Shown here piece by piece: positions 17,060 through 23,617 of a stretch of 32,167 nt of DNA (positions within the stretch are counted from its first letter, which is position 1; the number at the start of each line of letters is the position of its first letter). Origin of the DNA: a virus. The DNA is taken from IMG/VR virus record IMGVR_UViG_3300042868_002475, positions 1 to 32,167 of that record; one strand, given 5' to 3'. The notes beneath the pieces were generated by a model. That model made no database searches. It was not told where the DNA came from and was given only the letters and a program-made list of their open reading frames with translations. Made by a program: the position numbers and the translations under genes.

Positions 17060-17632
17060 ATGTTGATTCCTTTTGGGATTCTTTCAGCAGCAGGGGTATC
17101 GGCTGCGCCTACTGGTGCTTATGAGCTAATCTCTACAACTATTTTGGGAACAGCTACTTCCTCTGTTACTTTCAGCAACTTAGGCGATTACTCATCTACC
17201 TACAAGCATTTACAACTTAGAATCTCATCAAGAACAACCAGCACTGAAGTAAATGGTTCTTTCTTGACTCTAAGATTCAATGGGATTAGCACCACTACTT
17301 ATGACAATCATCATCTTTTCGGTAACGGATCAGCTGCCGGAAGCTTTGCTCTGACTACTCAAGCTGAAATATACTTACAACGAACGACTAACTCGAACAG
17401 CGCAGCGAACGCTTTCGGAGCTTCTGTTGTGGATATTCTTGACCCTTACAGCACAACAAAAAATAAAACAGTAAGATACCAAGGTGCTTCAAGCGTTTCT
17501 ACTGGTTTCTGGAATGTCACCCTAGGTAGCGGTTTATGGAGAAATACCAGCTCGGTAACTTCAATCACAATCGCAGGTGACGCGACAATGGTTAGTGGTT
17601 CGCGTTTATCGCTTTACGGAATAAGAGGATAA
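17060..17632 (+). CDS. Tail tip protein, paralogue 1 of 3 (190 aa)
   Basis: First of three consecutive related proteins. It begins MLIPFGILSAAGVSAAP, a hydrophobic N-terminus also seen in tip proteins of other environmental phages, and probably a virion attachment segment rather than an export signal. The shared core is ISTTILGTATSSVTFSNL, then YKHLQLRI, LFGNGSAAGSF in the middle, and ITSITI...LSLYGIRG at the end. The core is predicted all-beta (jelly-roll-like), suitable for host surface binding. Only this paralogue has the N-terminal hydrophobic segment, so it may anchor the other two. No family name is known to me. Confidence 0.65.
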   Translation: MLIPFGILSAAGVSAAPTGAYELISTTILGTATSSVTFSNLGDYSSTYKHLQLRISSRTTSTEVNGSFLTLRFNGISTTTYDNHHLFGNGSAAGSFALTTQAEIYLQRTTNSNSAANAFGASVVDILDPYSTTKNKTVRYQGASSVSTGFWNVTLGSGLWRNTSSVTSITIAGDATMVSGSRLSLYGIRG

Positions 17633-17634
17633 CT

Positions 17635-18117
17635 ATGCCAACACAAACATACACACCATTAGCTACTGTGACACTCGGTAGCTCGGCAAGCTCCGTGACA
17701 TTCTCATCTATTCCTGCAACTTATCGTGACTTAGTGCTTGTGGTGCAAGCAAACCAAGCTTCGGGTACACCAGTGGCTTTATGGATGTCTATAAATGGCG
17801 GTGGAACTGATGCCGGTAGCACAGTATTTATGAACGGAAGCGGATCTGCTGCTTCGTCTTATACAAGTGCCAGGCTAAACATAGGCGACCTTGTAACTGG
17901 GGTAGGGCAAATGCACAGAGTGGACATTATGGATTATTCTGCGACAGATAAGCATAAGACTTACTTAGCTAGGTTTGACAGAGCAGACTATGGAACTATT
18001 GCTATCGCTGGGCGCTGGACTAGCACAAGCGCTATTACTTCTATTCAAGTTGTGCCTGAATCATTCCGTTCTTTTGCCTCTGGTGGTACTTTCAATCTTT
18101 ACGGAATAGCGAGCTAG
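17635..18117 (+). CDS. Tail tip protein, paralogue 2 of 3 (160 aa)
   Basis: Second paralogue, two bases after the first. Core matches in order: LATVTLGSSASSVTFSSIP, YRDLVLVVQA, MNGSGSAASSY, VDIMDYSATDKHKTYLAR, ITSIQVVPES and the C-terminal GGTFNLYGIAS. The DYSATDKHKT segment corresponds to DPYSTTKNKT in paralogue 1. It starts directly with the beta core and lacks the hydrophobic N-terminus. Divergence between copies is high at the DNA level, so duplication is old or the copies have diversified under selection. A receptor-binding or glycan-binding role is inferred. Confidence 0.65.
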   Translation: MPTQTYTPLATVTLGSSASSVTFSSIPATYRDLVLVVQANQASGTPVALWMSINGGGTDAGSTVFMNGSGSAASSYTSARLNIGDLVTGVGQMHRVDIMDYSATDKHKTYLARFDRADYGTIAIAGRWTSTSAITSIQVVPESFRSFASGGTFNLYGIAS

Positions 18118-18120
18118 ATA

Positions 18121-18657
18121 ATGACGATGCAACTAATAGAAACCAAGACACTAGGAACTGCTACTGCTTCAATCACTTTTACATCCATACCGCAAAACGG
18201 AACAGATCTTGTGCTTGTTGGTTTAGTTAGAACAGCTAGAGCTTTAGTGAACGATTTTGTAGATTTAAGATTCAATGGTGATAATACAGACGGCAATTAT
18301 TCAGCAAGAGTTCTTTTTGGTAATGGCTCAAGCGCCAGTAGCTTCACTGAAAACTCATACATTGGTGATGTAAACGGAGATACCTCAACCGCTGATACAT
18401 TCTCCAGCATAAAGGTTTATGTGCCTAATTACACAGGAAGCACTACTAAATCTGGAAGCGTTGAAACAGTTTCGGAAGCCAACGCTACTGCTGCTTATCA
18501 GAGTTTGATTGCTAGACTTTGGAACAATACAGCTGCCATAACTTCTATGGAAATAGGATTTACCGCTGCTGGGTCTAACCTAGTTGCTGGAAGCACTTTC
18601 TCTCTTTATAAAATTACAAAAGGCTCTGACGGAATAGTAACCACCAGCACTAGCTAA
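18121..18657 (+). CDS. Tail tip protein, paralogue 3 of 3 (178 aa)
   Basis: Third paralogue, starting two bases after the second ends. Shared elements: IETKTLGTATASITFTSIP, TDLVLVGLVR, VDLRFNGDN, VLFGNGSSASSF, VPNYTGSTTKSG, ITSMEIGFTAAGS and STFSLYKIT. The region between FGNGS and the VPNY strand is the most different from the other two, which fits a variable surface loop. A GSDGIVTTSTS tail extends beyond the shared end. It is the last structural gene before the lysis region. The function is probably host contact at the tail tip, by analogy of position. Confidence 0.65.
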   Translation: MTMQLIETKTLGTATASITFTSIPQNGTDLVLVGLVRTARALVNDFVDLRFNGDNTDGNYSARVLFGNGSSASSFTENSYIGDVNGDTSTADTFSSIKVYVPNYTGSTTKSGSVETVSEANATAAYQSLIARLWNNTAAITSMEIGFTAAGSNLVAGSTFSLYKITKGSDGIVTTSTS

Positions 18658-18673
18658 CAAGAAAGAAAAGAAA

Positions 18674-18907
18674 ATGACAGATACACCGATGAAAGTAGTC
18701 GTAGATTGTGCCACAGGCGAATCTACAACAGTACCTCTGACTGAGGAAGAACTAGCTCAGCGCGAGATTGACAGGGTAGCTTACGAGGCACAGCAAGCAG
18801 AACTTGAAGCTGCTCAGGAAGCACAAGAAGCCCTTAAATCCTCTGCCAATGCCAAGCTCCTAGCTCTAGGTCTAACCGAAGCTGAAGTAGCAGCTCTAAC
18901 CGCATAA
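18674..18907 (+). CDS. Small acidic helical protein, 77 aa, between tail and lysis genes
   Basis: A 77-residue acidic protein, mostly helix. It starts MTDTPMKVVVDCATGESTTVPLTEEEL, continues with a Glu/Ala/Gln coiled-coil stretch (AYEAQQAELEAAQEAQEA), and ends AKLLALGLTEAEVAALTA. Small proteins with a VDxxTGE...LTEEE start and a KLxxLGLTxxE end are frequent beside phage tail fibre genes. Their role is not settled; chaperone-like assistance in fibre assembly has been considered for similar ones. A purine-rich AAGAAAGAAAAGAAA precedes the ATG. Its stop overlaps the next start (TAATG). Confidence 0.55.
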   Translation: MTDTPMKVVVDCATGESTTVPLTEEELAQREIDRVAYEAQQAELEAAQEAQEALKSSANAKLLALGLTEAEVAALTA

Positions 18908-19152
18908 TGGCTGAGGAAACTACCTCAGTTCGCATTACGCAAGCTGACATCTACAAGAAGCAACTTGAGCATGGTGAGATTCTAGTTAAGGTATTACAGA
19001 AACTAGATCACCTTGACGATGTGCCGGAACGACTTAGAGAAGTAGAGCTAACGCTTGCCAGGCTTGCTTGGATTGAGCGCGTTGCCTATACAGGGCTAAC
19101 AGCAGCAACAATCGCAATCATCGGTTTACTAATTAGCACACTAGGAAAGTAA
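18907..19152 (+). CDS. Coiled-coil membrane protein, possible holin-type (XhlA-like topology)
   Basis: An 81-residue protein with an N-terminal charged coiled coil (residues about 10-55, HGEILVKVLQKLDHLDDVPERLREVELTL) and one C-terminal membrane segment (TGLTAATIAIIGLLIST) followed by a Lys. This soluble-coil plus single C-terminal helix layout is that of XhlA/hemolysin-type phage proteins that act with holins. It lies four bases before the endolysin ATG. It is probably part of the lysis system, though attachment to the tail tip or other membrane roles cannot be excluded. The ATG overlaps the preceding stop. Confidence 0.55.
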   Translation: MAEETTSVRITQADIYKKQLEHGEILVKVLQKLDHLDDVPERLREVELTLARLAWIERVAYTGLTAATIAIIGLLISTLGK

Positions 19153-19155
19153 AAA

Positions 19156-19905
19156 ATGTCAAAAGCACAGCAAGCAATAGACGGCGTACAGGGTAAAGAC
19201 TGGAAAATCACCAGCATCATGGGTAACCGCATCCACCCAGTAACCAAAGCCCCTAAGCATCACAACGGCACAGACATCTGGTCGCCACATGAGCCTTGCT
19301 GGATTGAAGCACCTTTTGATGGCGTAATCACAGAGGCTAAGAAGTCAACTGCCGCTGGTGGTGGCTTTGGTAACTATGTAATGATTGCTCACAAAATAAA
19401 TGGGGAGCAGTACACAACTGTTTACGCTCACATGCAGGATGACAGCGTGAAAGTCAAGATTGGTCAAAAGGTCGAGGCTGGTACACCGCTAGGCAAGATG
19501 GGAACTACCGGAATGTCAACCGGTAAGCACCTTCACTGGGAGCTACACAAGGGCAAGAAGTACGAGTGGAGTGCCACAGGTCTAAACTTCATCGAGCCTG
19601 TTGCTTTCTTTGACGCTCTTTCTAAGCTAGAGGCAATCAAGGGAACAGCCAAGGATGAAACCCCTGCCGATGCCCCTGCCGCACCTGCCCCTGTTCATGG
19701 CAGAGCTAAACAAAAGGCTGTTGCACCTAAGCCTGTAAGTGTTGCACCTACTCCACCTTTGGCTGGAACTTACACAGTCGTCAAAGGTGACAACCTAACT
19801 CGTATCGCTTCACGCAACGGCACTACTGTTGCCGAGCTGGTCAGAATCAATGGACTAAAGAACGCAAACCTAATCAATGTTGGTCAGGTACTAAAGCTTC
19901 GCTAG
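19156..19905 (+). CDS. Endolysin: M23 metallopeptidase with C-terminal LysM
   Basis: A 249-residue cell-wall hydrolase. The catalytic part is a LytM/M23 zinc peptidase with H36-x3-D40 (HNGTD) and H125-L-H127 (HLHWE), matching the zinc ligands and general acid. It should cut peptide cross-links of peptidoglycan. An Ala/Pro-rich linker (about 160-200) leads to a LysM domain, TYTVVKGDNLTRIASRNGTT...LINVGQVLKLR (about 205-249), which binds the glycan chain. No signal peptide is present, so release needs a holin; candidates lie on both sides. AGGAAAG before the ATG is a fair SD. Confidence 0.92.
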   Translation: MSKAQQAIDGVQGKDWKITSIMGNRIHPVTKAPKHHNGTDIWSPHEPCWIEAPFDGVITEAKKSTAAGGGFGNYVMIAHKINGEQYTTVYAHMQDDSVKVKIGQKVEAGTPLGKMGTTGMSTGKHLHWELHKGKKYEWSATGLNFIEPVAFFDALSKLEAIKGTAKDETPADAPAAPAPVHGRAKQKAVAPKPVSVAPTPPLAGTYTVVKGDNLTRIASRNGTTVAELVRINGLKNANLINVGQVLKLR

Positions 19906-19916
19906 ACAGGTAGAGT

Positions 19917-20753
19917 TTGCTAAAACAACTTTCAAAAACAAAAAGCCTACGGATAATCTCTGTGGGCTTTTTTGTTTTCTTTATGGTCTGGCAGCCCTTA
20001 CCTGCCTACTCAGCTCAAGCATCAGCCCTTGTAACTTGTCAAAACTCTCTTGGGGAAACTCAGCAGTTTGGAATTGGATGGAACAATGAAAACGACTACT
20101 TCTTGGATAAAGGCAACATTCCCCAGCACTTTTGCGAGGGTGGTTTTGCTGGTGATTTCACCGGCTTTGTTAGCGTTCTATCTTTTGACGGCGGTGAGTT
20201 GGATCCTGCTTTGCTTTACCATCCTGGTTACAGTCCTAATCCCAGCCCTAGTCCTGAACCAAGTCCTACGCCTAGCCCAGAGGATACACCTAGCCCTGTA
20301 CCAACACCTGATCAGGTAGAGCCAACCCCTGAACCTAGTGTCGAGCCAAGTCCTGAACCCACATCGGAACCCACGCCTGAGCCAAGCCCTGAGCCTACTG
20401 TTGAACCTGAGCCTGTTGCACCTGCCCCACCAGTTCAACCCACGCCAGACCCAGAACCTACTCTAAACAGCCCTGTAAGCCCCGTAGAGCCGATTATGCC
20501 CGAAACAAGCCCATCACCTACCCCTACACCTGAAAACACGCCTACGCCTGTTCTAGAGCCTGAAACTGAGCAGACTTTGATTGAAAACATCGCAGCCTTA
20601 CCTTTACTAGCGTTAGAACAGATTGCTAAACTTGGAGAGAACCTACGCTCAATCGGCTCTGATTTAAGTCCAGAGGTAAGAGAACAGGCGCAACAAGTGA
20701 TTGTTGCCTCTGTGATTGTTACCCAAGTGGCATTGGCAGGTAGGAAGTTTTGA
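19917..20753 (+). CDS. Secreted proline-rich protein with possible C-terminal membrane tail, unknown function
   Basis: A 278-residue protein built like an exported surface protein. Residues 1-37 are a clear signal peptide: Lys/Arg-rich start, hydrophobic SVGFFVFFMVW, and an AYSAQA-type cleavage site. The mature N-terminal domain (about 38-104) has two cysteines, C41 and C73, able to form a disulfide. Residues about 105-217 are a Pro/Glu/Ser/Thr stalk with PSPEPSP-type repeats. The C-terminal 60 residues are helical and end in VIVASVIVTQVALAGRKF, a marginal membrane helix with basic end. The start must be TTG at 19917, since the first ATG (19982) would destroy the signal. It lies between endolysin and holin-like genes. 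Confidence 0.65.
   Translation: MLKQLSKTKSLRIISVGFFVFFMVWQPLPAYSAQASALVTCQNSLGETQQFGIGWNNENDYFLDKGNIPQHFCEGGFAGDFTGFVSVLSFDGGELDPALLYHPGYSPNPSPSPEPSPTPSPEDTPSPVPTPDQVEPTPEPSVEPSPEPTSEPTPEPSPEPTVEPEPVAPAPPVQPTPDPEPTLNSPVSPVEPIMPETSPSPTPTPENTPTPVLEPETEQTLIENIAALPLLALEQIAKLGENLRSIGSDLSPEVREQAQQVIVASVIVTQVALAGRKF
19940..19973 (+). terminator. Terminator-like hairpin inside the signal-peptide codons of the secreted protein
   Basis: AAAAAGCCTAC (19940-19950) pairs with GTGGGCTTTTT (19962-19972), 11 pairs with one G-T, an 11-base loop, and a T tract. It has all parts of an intrinsic terminator for the endolysin transcript, yet lies eight codons into the next reading frame. It could attenuate expression of the genes downstream. 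Confidence 0.6.
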
Positions 20754-20908
20754 AGTTTCTAAAGGATCAGCTCGACCAGTCTTGGACCATTCTCGGCTTA
20801 GGTATCGCTTGGGTAGTGCTTGAAGGCTCTGCCAAAGACTTTGTGGGTTGGGCAATACTGGCAACAATACTTATTTGGGCAGCAACTTACCCTTTACGGA
20901 AGGACTAA
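20750..20908 (+). CDS. Small two-helix membrane protein, holin candidate (52 aa)
   Basis: A 52-codon frame starting at TTG, overlapping the upstream stop as TTGA, so coupled to the secreted protein. Residues 11-27 (SWTILGLGIAWVVLEG) and 31-47 (FVGWAILATILIWAATY) form two membrane segments joined by a short charged turn; the ends are KFLKDQLDQ and PLRKD. Two short helices with charged ends match class II holins in size and layout. The neighbouring 82-aa protein is another candidate, and two holin-like proteins often work as holin and antiholin. No sequence family is recognised. Confidence 0.6.
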   Translation: MKFLKDQLDQSWTILGLGIAWVVLEGSAKDFVGWAILATILIWAATYPLRKD

Positions 20909-20911
20909 CTT

Positions 20912-21160
20912 ATGTGGTTAGACATCATTAGACGCACCTTTGCGGTCATCATCTTGAAGGTCACCGGTATCTTTGTCGGTGGAGCCGTCATCGGTCTTGA
21001 GGTTATCCAGGCTGTTGCTATGGCTGCCTTTGCCGGTGTGATTGATGTGGCTCAAGAGCTATCTCGCTCATACCTTGCAGACGGCAAGCTAGACCCTGAA
21101 GAACTAAACAAGAGCTTTGGCAAGATTGCCGATAAGTCAGGTCCTAGCTCGAAGCCCTAA
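20912..21160 (+). CDS. Membrane protein, holin candidate (82 aa)
   Basis: An 82-residue protein with a long hydrophobic part (residues about 9-47: FAVIILKVTGIFVGGAVIGLEV, then AVAMAAFAGVIDVAQELS), probably two membrane helices, and a charged C-terminal tail with DGKLDPEELNKSFGKIADK. This VTGxxVGGxxIG...AAFAGV layout with a DGKLxxEE tail resembles membrane proteins found beside actinophage endolysins and often listed as holins. It is the last rightward gene of the late region; its 3' end overlaps the convergent whiB gene by 17 bases. No terminator separates the two. Confidence 0.6.
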   Translation: MWLDIIRRTFAVIILKVTGIFVGGAVIGLEVIQAVAMAAFAGVIDVAQELSRSYLADGKLDPEELNKSFGKIADKSGPSSKP

Positions 21161-21419
21161 GCTTTACCCGTTCCTCATGGGTAGTGCCACCCCAGATGCC
21201 CTGCATCCCTGCTGATAAGGCATAGTCAAAGCACCTTAGCCTGACTGGGCAATCATTACAGACCTCTTTGGCTACCTTGACCATTGACTTACGCACCTCA
21301 AGGTCATGCTCATCCTCTGGGAAAAAGACCTCTGGGACTGAGGCACATTGGACCCCATCATTGTTTCTTATTGCTTCTTGCAACTCAATATATTTGCGCT
21401 CAATCTGGCGTAATGTCAT
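21144..21419 (-). CDS. whiB: WhiB-family iron-sulfur transcription factor
   Basis: A 91-residue WhiB-like protein. Four cysteines C25, C54, C57 and C63 (C-x2-C-x5-C core) bind the [4Fe-4S] cluster, followed by the G-[IV]-W-G-G turn (GIWGG, residues 74-78) and a basic C-terminus EERVKLRASS for DNA contact. WhiB proteins occur in actinobacteria and their phages and act with the primary sigma factor; the WhiB of mycobacteriophage TM4 represses host whiB2 and causes superinfection exclusion. ATG at 21419 is chosen because TATGGT lies six bases upstream with TTGCTA 18 bp further, a leaderless promoter; a longer frame upstream has no start signal. It is the only leftward gene. Confidence 0.93.
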   Translation of the reverse strand: MTLRQIERKYIELQEAIRNNDGVQCASVPEVFFPEDEHDLEVRKSMVKVAKEVCNDCPVRLRCFDYALSAGMQGIWGGTTHEERVKLRASS

Positions 21420-21425
21420 AGGTAC

Positions 21426-21455
21426 ACCATAGAGTGAAACCAAGACAAATAGCAA
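21426..21455 (-). promoter_or_regulatory. whiB promoter, leaderless type
   Basis: On the minus strand, TTGCTA (21455-21450), an 18-bp spacer, TATGGT (21431-21426), then six bases to the ATG at 21419. The -10 fits TANNNT and predicts transcription from the A of the start codon. Confidence 0.5.
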
Positions 21456-21485
21456 AGCCACGCCGAAAGAGTTAGCGTGGCCTTG
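21453..21485. promoter_or_regulatory. Inverted repeat in the whiB / exonuclease divergent region
   Basis: CAAAGCCACGC (21453-21463) and GCGTGGCCTTG (21475-21485) form an 11-bp inverted repeat with one mismatch around an 11-base centre. No T tract follows on either strand, so it is not a good terminator. It overlaps the -35 box of the whiB promoter and lies just before the exonuclease start, which suits an operator controlling both directions. The regulator could be WhiB itself or a host factor. This is inference. Confidence 0.45.
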
Positions 21486-21509
21486 CGACAAGGAAAAGAG
21501 AGGGAAACC

Positions 21510-22400
21510 TTGCCAGTAAACAAATTACCAGCAGAAACAAATGAGTTGTTTGATGCAGTCCTACTAGGCGACTTTGCCAACGGCAGTCAAGAGTGGCACG
21601 ATCTACGCAACGAGCCAGGCTCAGTAGGTGGCAGCGACATTGCACCAATCGCCGGACTTAGTTCTTGGGAGTCATGCATAACTAAGTGGGCAAAAAAGAC
21701 CGGTCAGATTCCTGACGAGGTAACGCCGAATATGAGTATGAAGCTCGGCACAATTCTTGAAGCACCTATCTTAAGTTTGTTTGCAGACGAGCATCCTGAG
21801 TTAGAAATCTATGAGACAGGAACATGGGCAAATAAAGAAAACCCTTGGGCTAGGTCTAACCCTGATGGACTTTACAAAGACGCTGACGGCAACTGGGGAA
21901 TCGTTGAAGTCAAGTTCTCACGCGATTACTGGTCAGGTGTTCCACAGGCCTACCGCGCTCAAGTGCTTTGGTACATGAGAGTCTTTGGAATCAAGCAAGC
22001 TAAGTTAGTTGCGCTCGCAGGTTCTAGCTACATGGAGTTTGACATTGAGTGGGATGAGTTTGAAGCGCAGACACTTTGGGATGCTGCTGTCAGATTTAGA
22101 CAGGCTTGCCTAGACATGAAAATGCCTTACTGGGATGGAAGCAACTCAACGCTAGAAACCATCAGAGCCTTATCACCTGGCATCGTTGACACCGAGGTTG
22201 ACCTTGACGATCTAGGGATGCACTACCTCAACTCGGTTGACGAATTAGAAAAGGCTACTGTCAAAACAACAGAGCTAAAGGCTAGGGTTATACAAGCAAT
22301 GGATGGGGCTAAGCGAGGTCTAGTCTTTGGTGAGCATCTGCTCAGCCTTAGATCAAGAGCTGGTGGCGCACCCTACCTACACCACGAGAAAGGGAAATAG
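21510..22400 (+). CDS. YqaJ-type phage recombination exonuclease (PD-(D/E)xK)
   Basis: A 296-residue alkaline exonuclease of the YqaJ/lambda-Exo family, which resects double-stranded ends to give 3' single strands for annealing. Motifs: SQEWHDLRN near residues 26-34, GGSDIAPIAGLSSW, then NPDGL with D119 and VEVK with E133 and K135 forming the PD-ExK metal site, and QAYRAQVLWYM, the Gln-Tyr type motif. TTG at 21510 is preferred, with AGAGGGAAA just upstream; GTG at 21477 lies inside the inverted repeat and has a weaker SD. It starts the early rightward operon and is paired with the next gene, a candidate annealing protein. Confidence 0.9.
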   Translation: MPVNKLPAETNELFDAVLLGDFANGSQEWHDLRNEPGSVGGSDIAPIAGLSSWESCITKWAKKTGQIPDEVTPNMSMKLGTILEAPILSLFADEHPELEIYETGTWANKENPWARSNPDGLYKDADGNWGIVEVKFSRDYWSGVPQAYRAQVLWYMRVFGIKQAKLVALAGSSYMEFDIEWDEFEAQTLWDAAVRFRQACLDMKMPYWDGSNSTLETIRALSPGIVDTEVDLDDLGMHYLNSVDELEKATVKTTELKARVIQAMDGAKRGLVFGEHLLSLRSRAGGAPYLHHEKGK

Positions 22401-22402
22401 AA

Positions 22403-22939
22403 ATGTCAAACAACTACAAAGGTCCATTGGACTACATTGATGTAGCAACACGCATAGTCGAGTTTAGGGAGAAGTTCCCACAAGGCTCACTTCAGCAAGT
22501 TAGCTATGAGTTTGTAAATGTAAACGGCAAGGATTGGATAATCTACACCGCTGCCGCTTATCGCTCACCGGATGATGCGCGACCAGGTATCGGAACAGCT
22601 TGGGAGCCAATCCCAGGACCGACAAACTTTACAAGAGATAGCGAAGTCCAGAACGCAGAAACCGCAGCATGGGGTCGCGCTATGGTTGCAGCTCTAGCTG
22701 TTGATACTAAGAAGGGGATTGCCTCATCTGAGGAAGTTCGCAACAGACAAGTCAAGAGTTCGGCAACCACTAAGGATTGGCTTGCTATGACTGACGCATT
22801 AGGGAATGACATCGAGGGTTTACGATTGTTATACAGCCAAGCTAAAACAGGTGGCGCAACCGATGACACACTCGACAAAATAAAGGCAATCGCTAATGGA
22901 CTTACAGGCAAAGAGGATTCTTCTAGCCTCAATTCTTGA
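22403..22939 (+). CDS. Candidate single-strand annealing protein (recombinase partner of YqaJ)
   Basis: A 178-residue protein, two bases after the exonuclease stop. It shows YIDVATRIVEFREKFP at 11-26, a strand WIIYTAAAYRSP, then NAETAAWGRAMVAAL at 84-98 and IASSEEVRNRQ. The N-[AE]-ET-A-x-GRA pattern recalls the K-A-x-TDALKRA helix of Rad52/Erf/Sak-type annealing proteins, and the pairing with an exonuclease is the standard lambda-Red or RecE/T arrangement. The C-terminal third is polar and likely flexible. The exact SSAP family cannot be fixed by eye. Confidence 0.65.
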   Translation: MSNNYKGPLDYIDVATRIVEFREKFPQGSLQQVSYEFVNVNGKDWIIYTAAAYRSPDDARPGIGTAWEPIPGPTNFTRDSEVQNAETAAWGRAMVAALAVDTKKGIASSEEVRNRQVKSSATTKDWLAMTDALGNDIEGLRLLYSQAKTGGATDDTLDKIKAIANGLTGKEDSSSLNS

Positions 22940-23111
22940 AACCCAAGAGTGCCTACAAGAGCAATTTGAGATAGGCGACTTCGATCTAATAAGTATCATC
23001 TGGAAGTTACAAAGAGAGAAAGCAGAGAGGCTAAGAAATGGAGATTATTACACCAGGCCACATAGTCGAGGAATTACAAAGGCTGACGAAAGAGATGGAC
23101 AAGGGAGCTAA
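22896..23111 (+). CDS. Hypothetical small protein, 71 aa, overlapping both neighbours
   Basis: Begins MDLQAKRILLASILETQECL and continues with a helical, acidic middle (QEQFEIGDFDLISIIWKLQREKAERLRNG). It overlaps the annealing gene by 44 bases and the next gene by 74. Without it about 98 bases would be empty in an otherwise packed region, and its first 45 residues look like ordinary protein. The last 25 residues (RPHSRGITKADERDGQGS) are low-quality and read through the start of the next gene. AAAGGC before the ATG is a modest SD. Possibly a real small helical protein; no family is recognised. Confidence 0.4.
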   Translation: MDLQAKRILLASILETQECLQEQFEIGDFDLISIIWKLQREKAERLRNGDYYTRPHSRGITKADERDGQGS

Positions 23112-23376
23112 CGCTCTCTACGATGCCGAGTGCAAGCTGGCAGATGCTGAGTCAGCTTATGACAGGGCAATCTCGCTGTCCTTCATCAACAACTCTGGGA
23201 CTGTGGCAGACCGGCAAGCTGTGGCTAAGTTGCAAGCAGTAGACGAGAAGCTCAAGGCTGACCTAGCAAGGGCTGAATACAACAGGATCAAGACCAAGAT
23301 GAAAACCCTGTCAGACCAAGCAACCATGATGGCTGTAATGAGCAAGAATGTCGAACTCCAGTGGCGGCATGCCTAG
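23038..23376 (+). CDS. Coiled-coil protein, 112 aa, recombination region
   Basis: A 112-residue, almost fully helical protein with heptad-like stretches: IVEELQRLTKEMDKGANALYDAE at residues about 9-30, ADAESAYDRAIS, and VDEKLKADLARAEYNRIKTKMKTLSDQATMMAVM near the end. Small coiled-coil proteins of this kind are often found after recombinase genes in actinophages, without known function. GAGAGGCTAAGAA precedes the ATG and gives a usable SD. It may assist the annealing protein or bind single strands; that is speculation from location only. Confidence 0.6.
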   Translation: MEIITPGHIVEELQRLTKEMDKGANALYDAECKLADAESAYDRAISLSFINNSGTVADRQAVAKLQAVDEKLKADLARAEYNRIKTKMKTLSDQATMMAVMSKNVELQWRHA

Positions 23377-23392
23377 CTGGTAGCCTTATCGG

Positions 23393-23617
23393 GTGATAGC
23401 CGAATCCTGCTCTTGTGGGGCCAAAATTAGGACTGATGATGCTCAGGCAATCAAGCTTGTCCGAGAGTGGCGGCGTAAACACACCTGCATAACCGACAAC
23501 ACTGACAACACCGACATTGTTGAAGCAGTCAATGGTGGCGTTTCTGACAACACAATAGCTTTAGGATTTCAACCTGGTGAGATGCCAGCCAAGATTTACG
23601 ATCCATTTGATGACTAA
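23393..23617 (+). CDS. Small zinc-binding type protein, 74 aa
   Basis: Starts at GTG 23393. It begins MIAESCSCGAKIRTDD with a C-x-C pair and has HTC further on (C6, C8, H31, C33 by count), a compact CxC...HxC arrangement of a zinc knuckle. The remaining 40 residues are acidic with repeated TDNTDN, and end PAKIYDPFDD. Short SCSCGA...HxC proteins occur in several actinophages; function unknown, nucleic-acid binding likely. It overlaps the following HNH gene by eight bases, so coupling is likely. No ATG start is available and the SD is weak. Confidence 0.5.
   Translation: MIAESCSCGAKIRTDDAQAIKLVREWRRKHTCITDNTDNTDIVEAVNGGVSDNTIALGFQPGEMPAKIYDPFDD

Noticed and set aside
20178-20438. Minus-strand Arg/Trp-rich frame opposite the proline-rich stalk
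   Set aside because: A mirror of the Pro/Glu codon repeat; composition unlike a protein and no SD.
21420-21491. Longer WhiB with 24 more N-terminal residues
   Set aside because: These residues are hydrophobic and unlike WhiB, and they overlap the divergent promoter region; a leaderless promoter fits ATG 21419.
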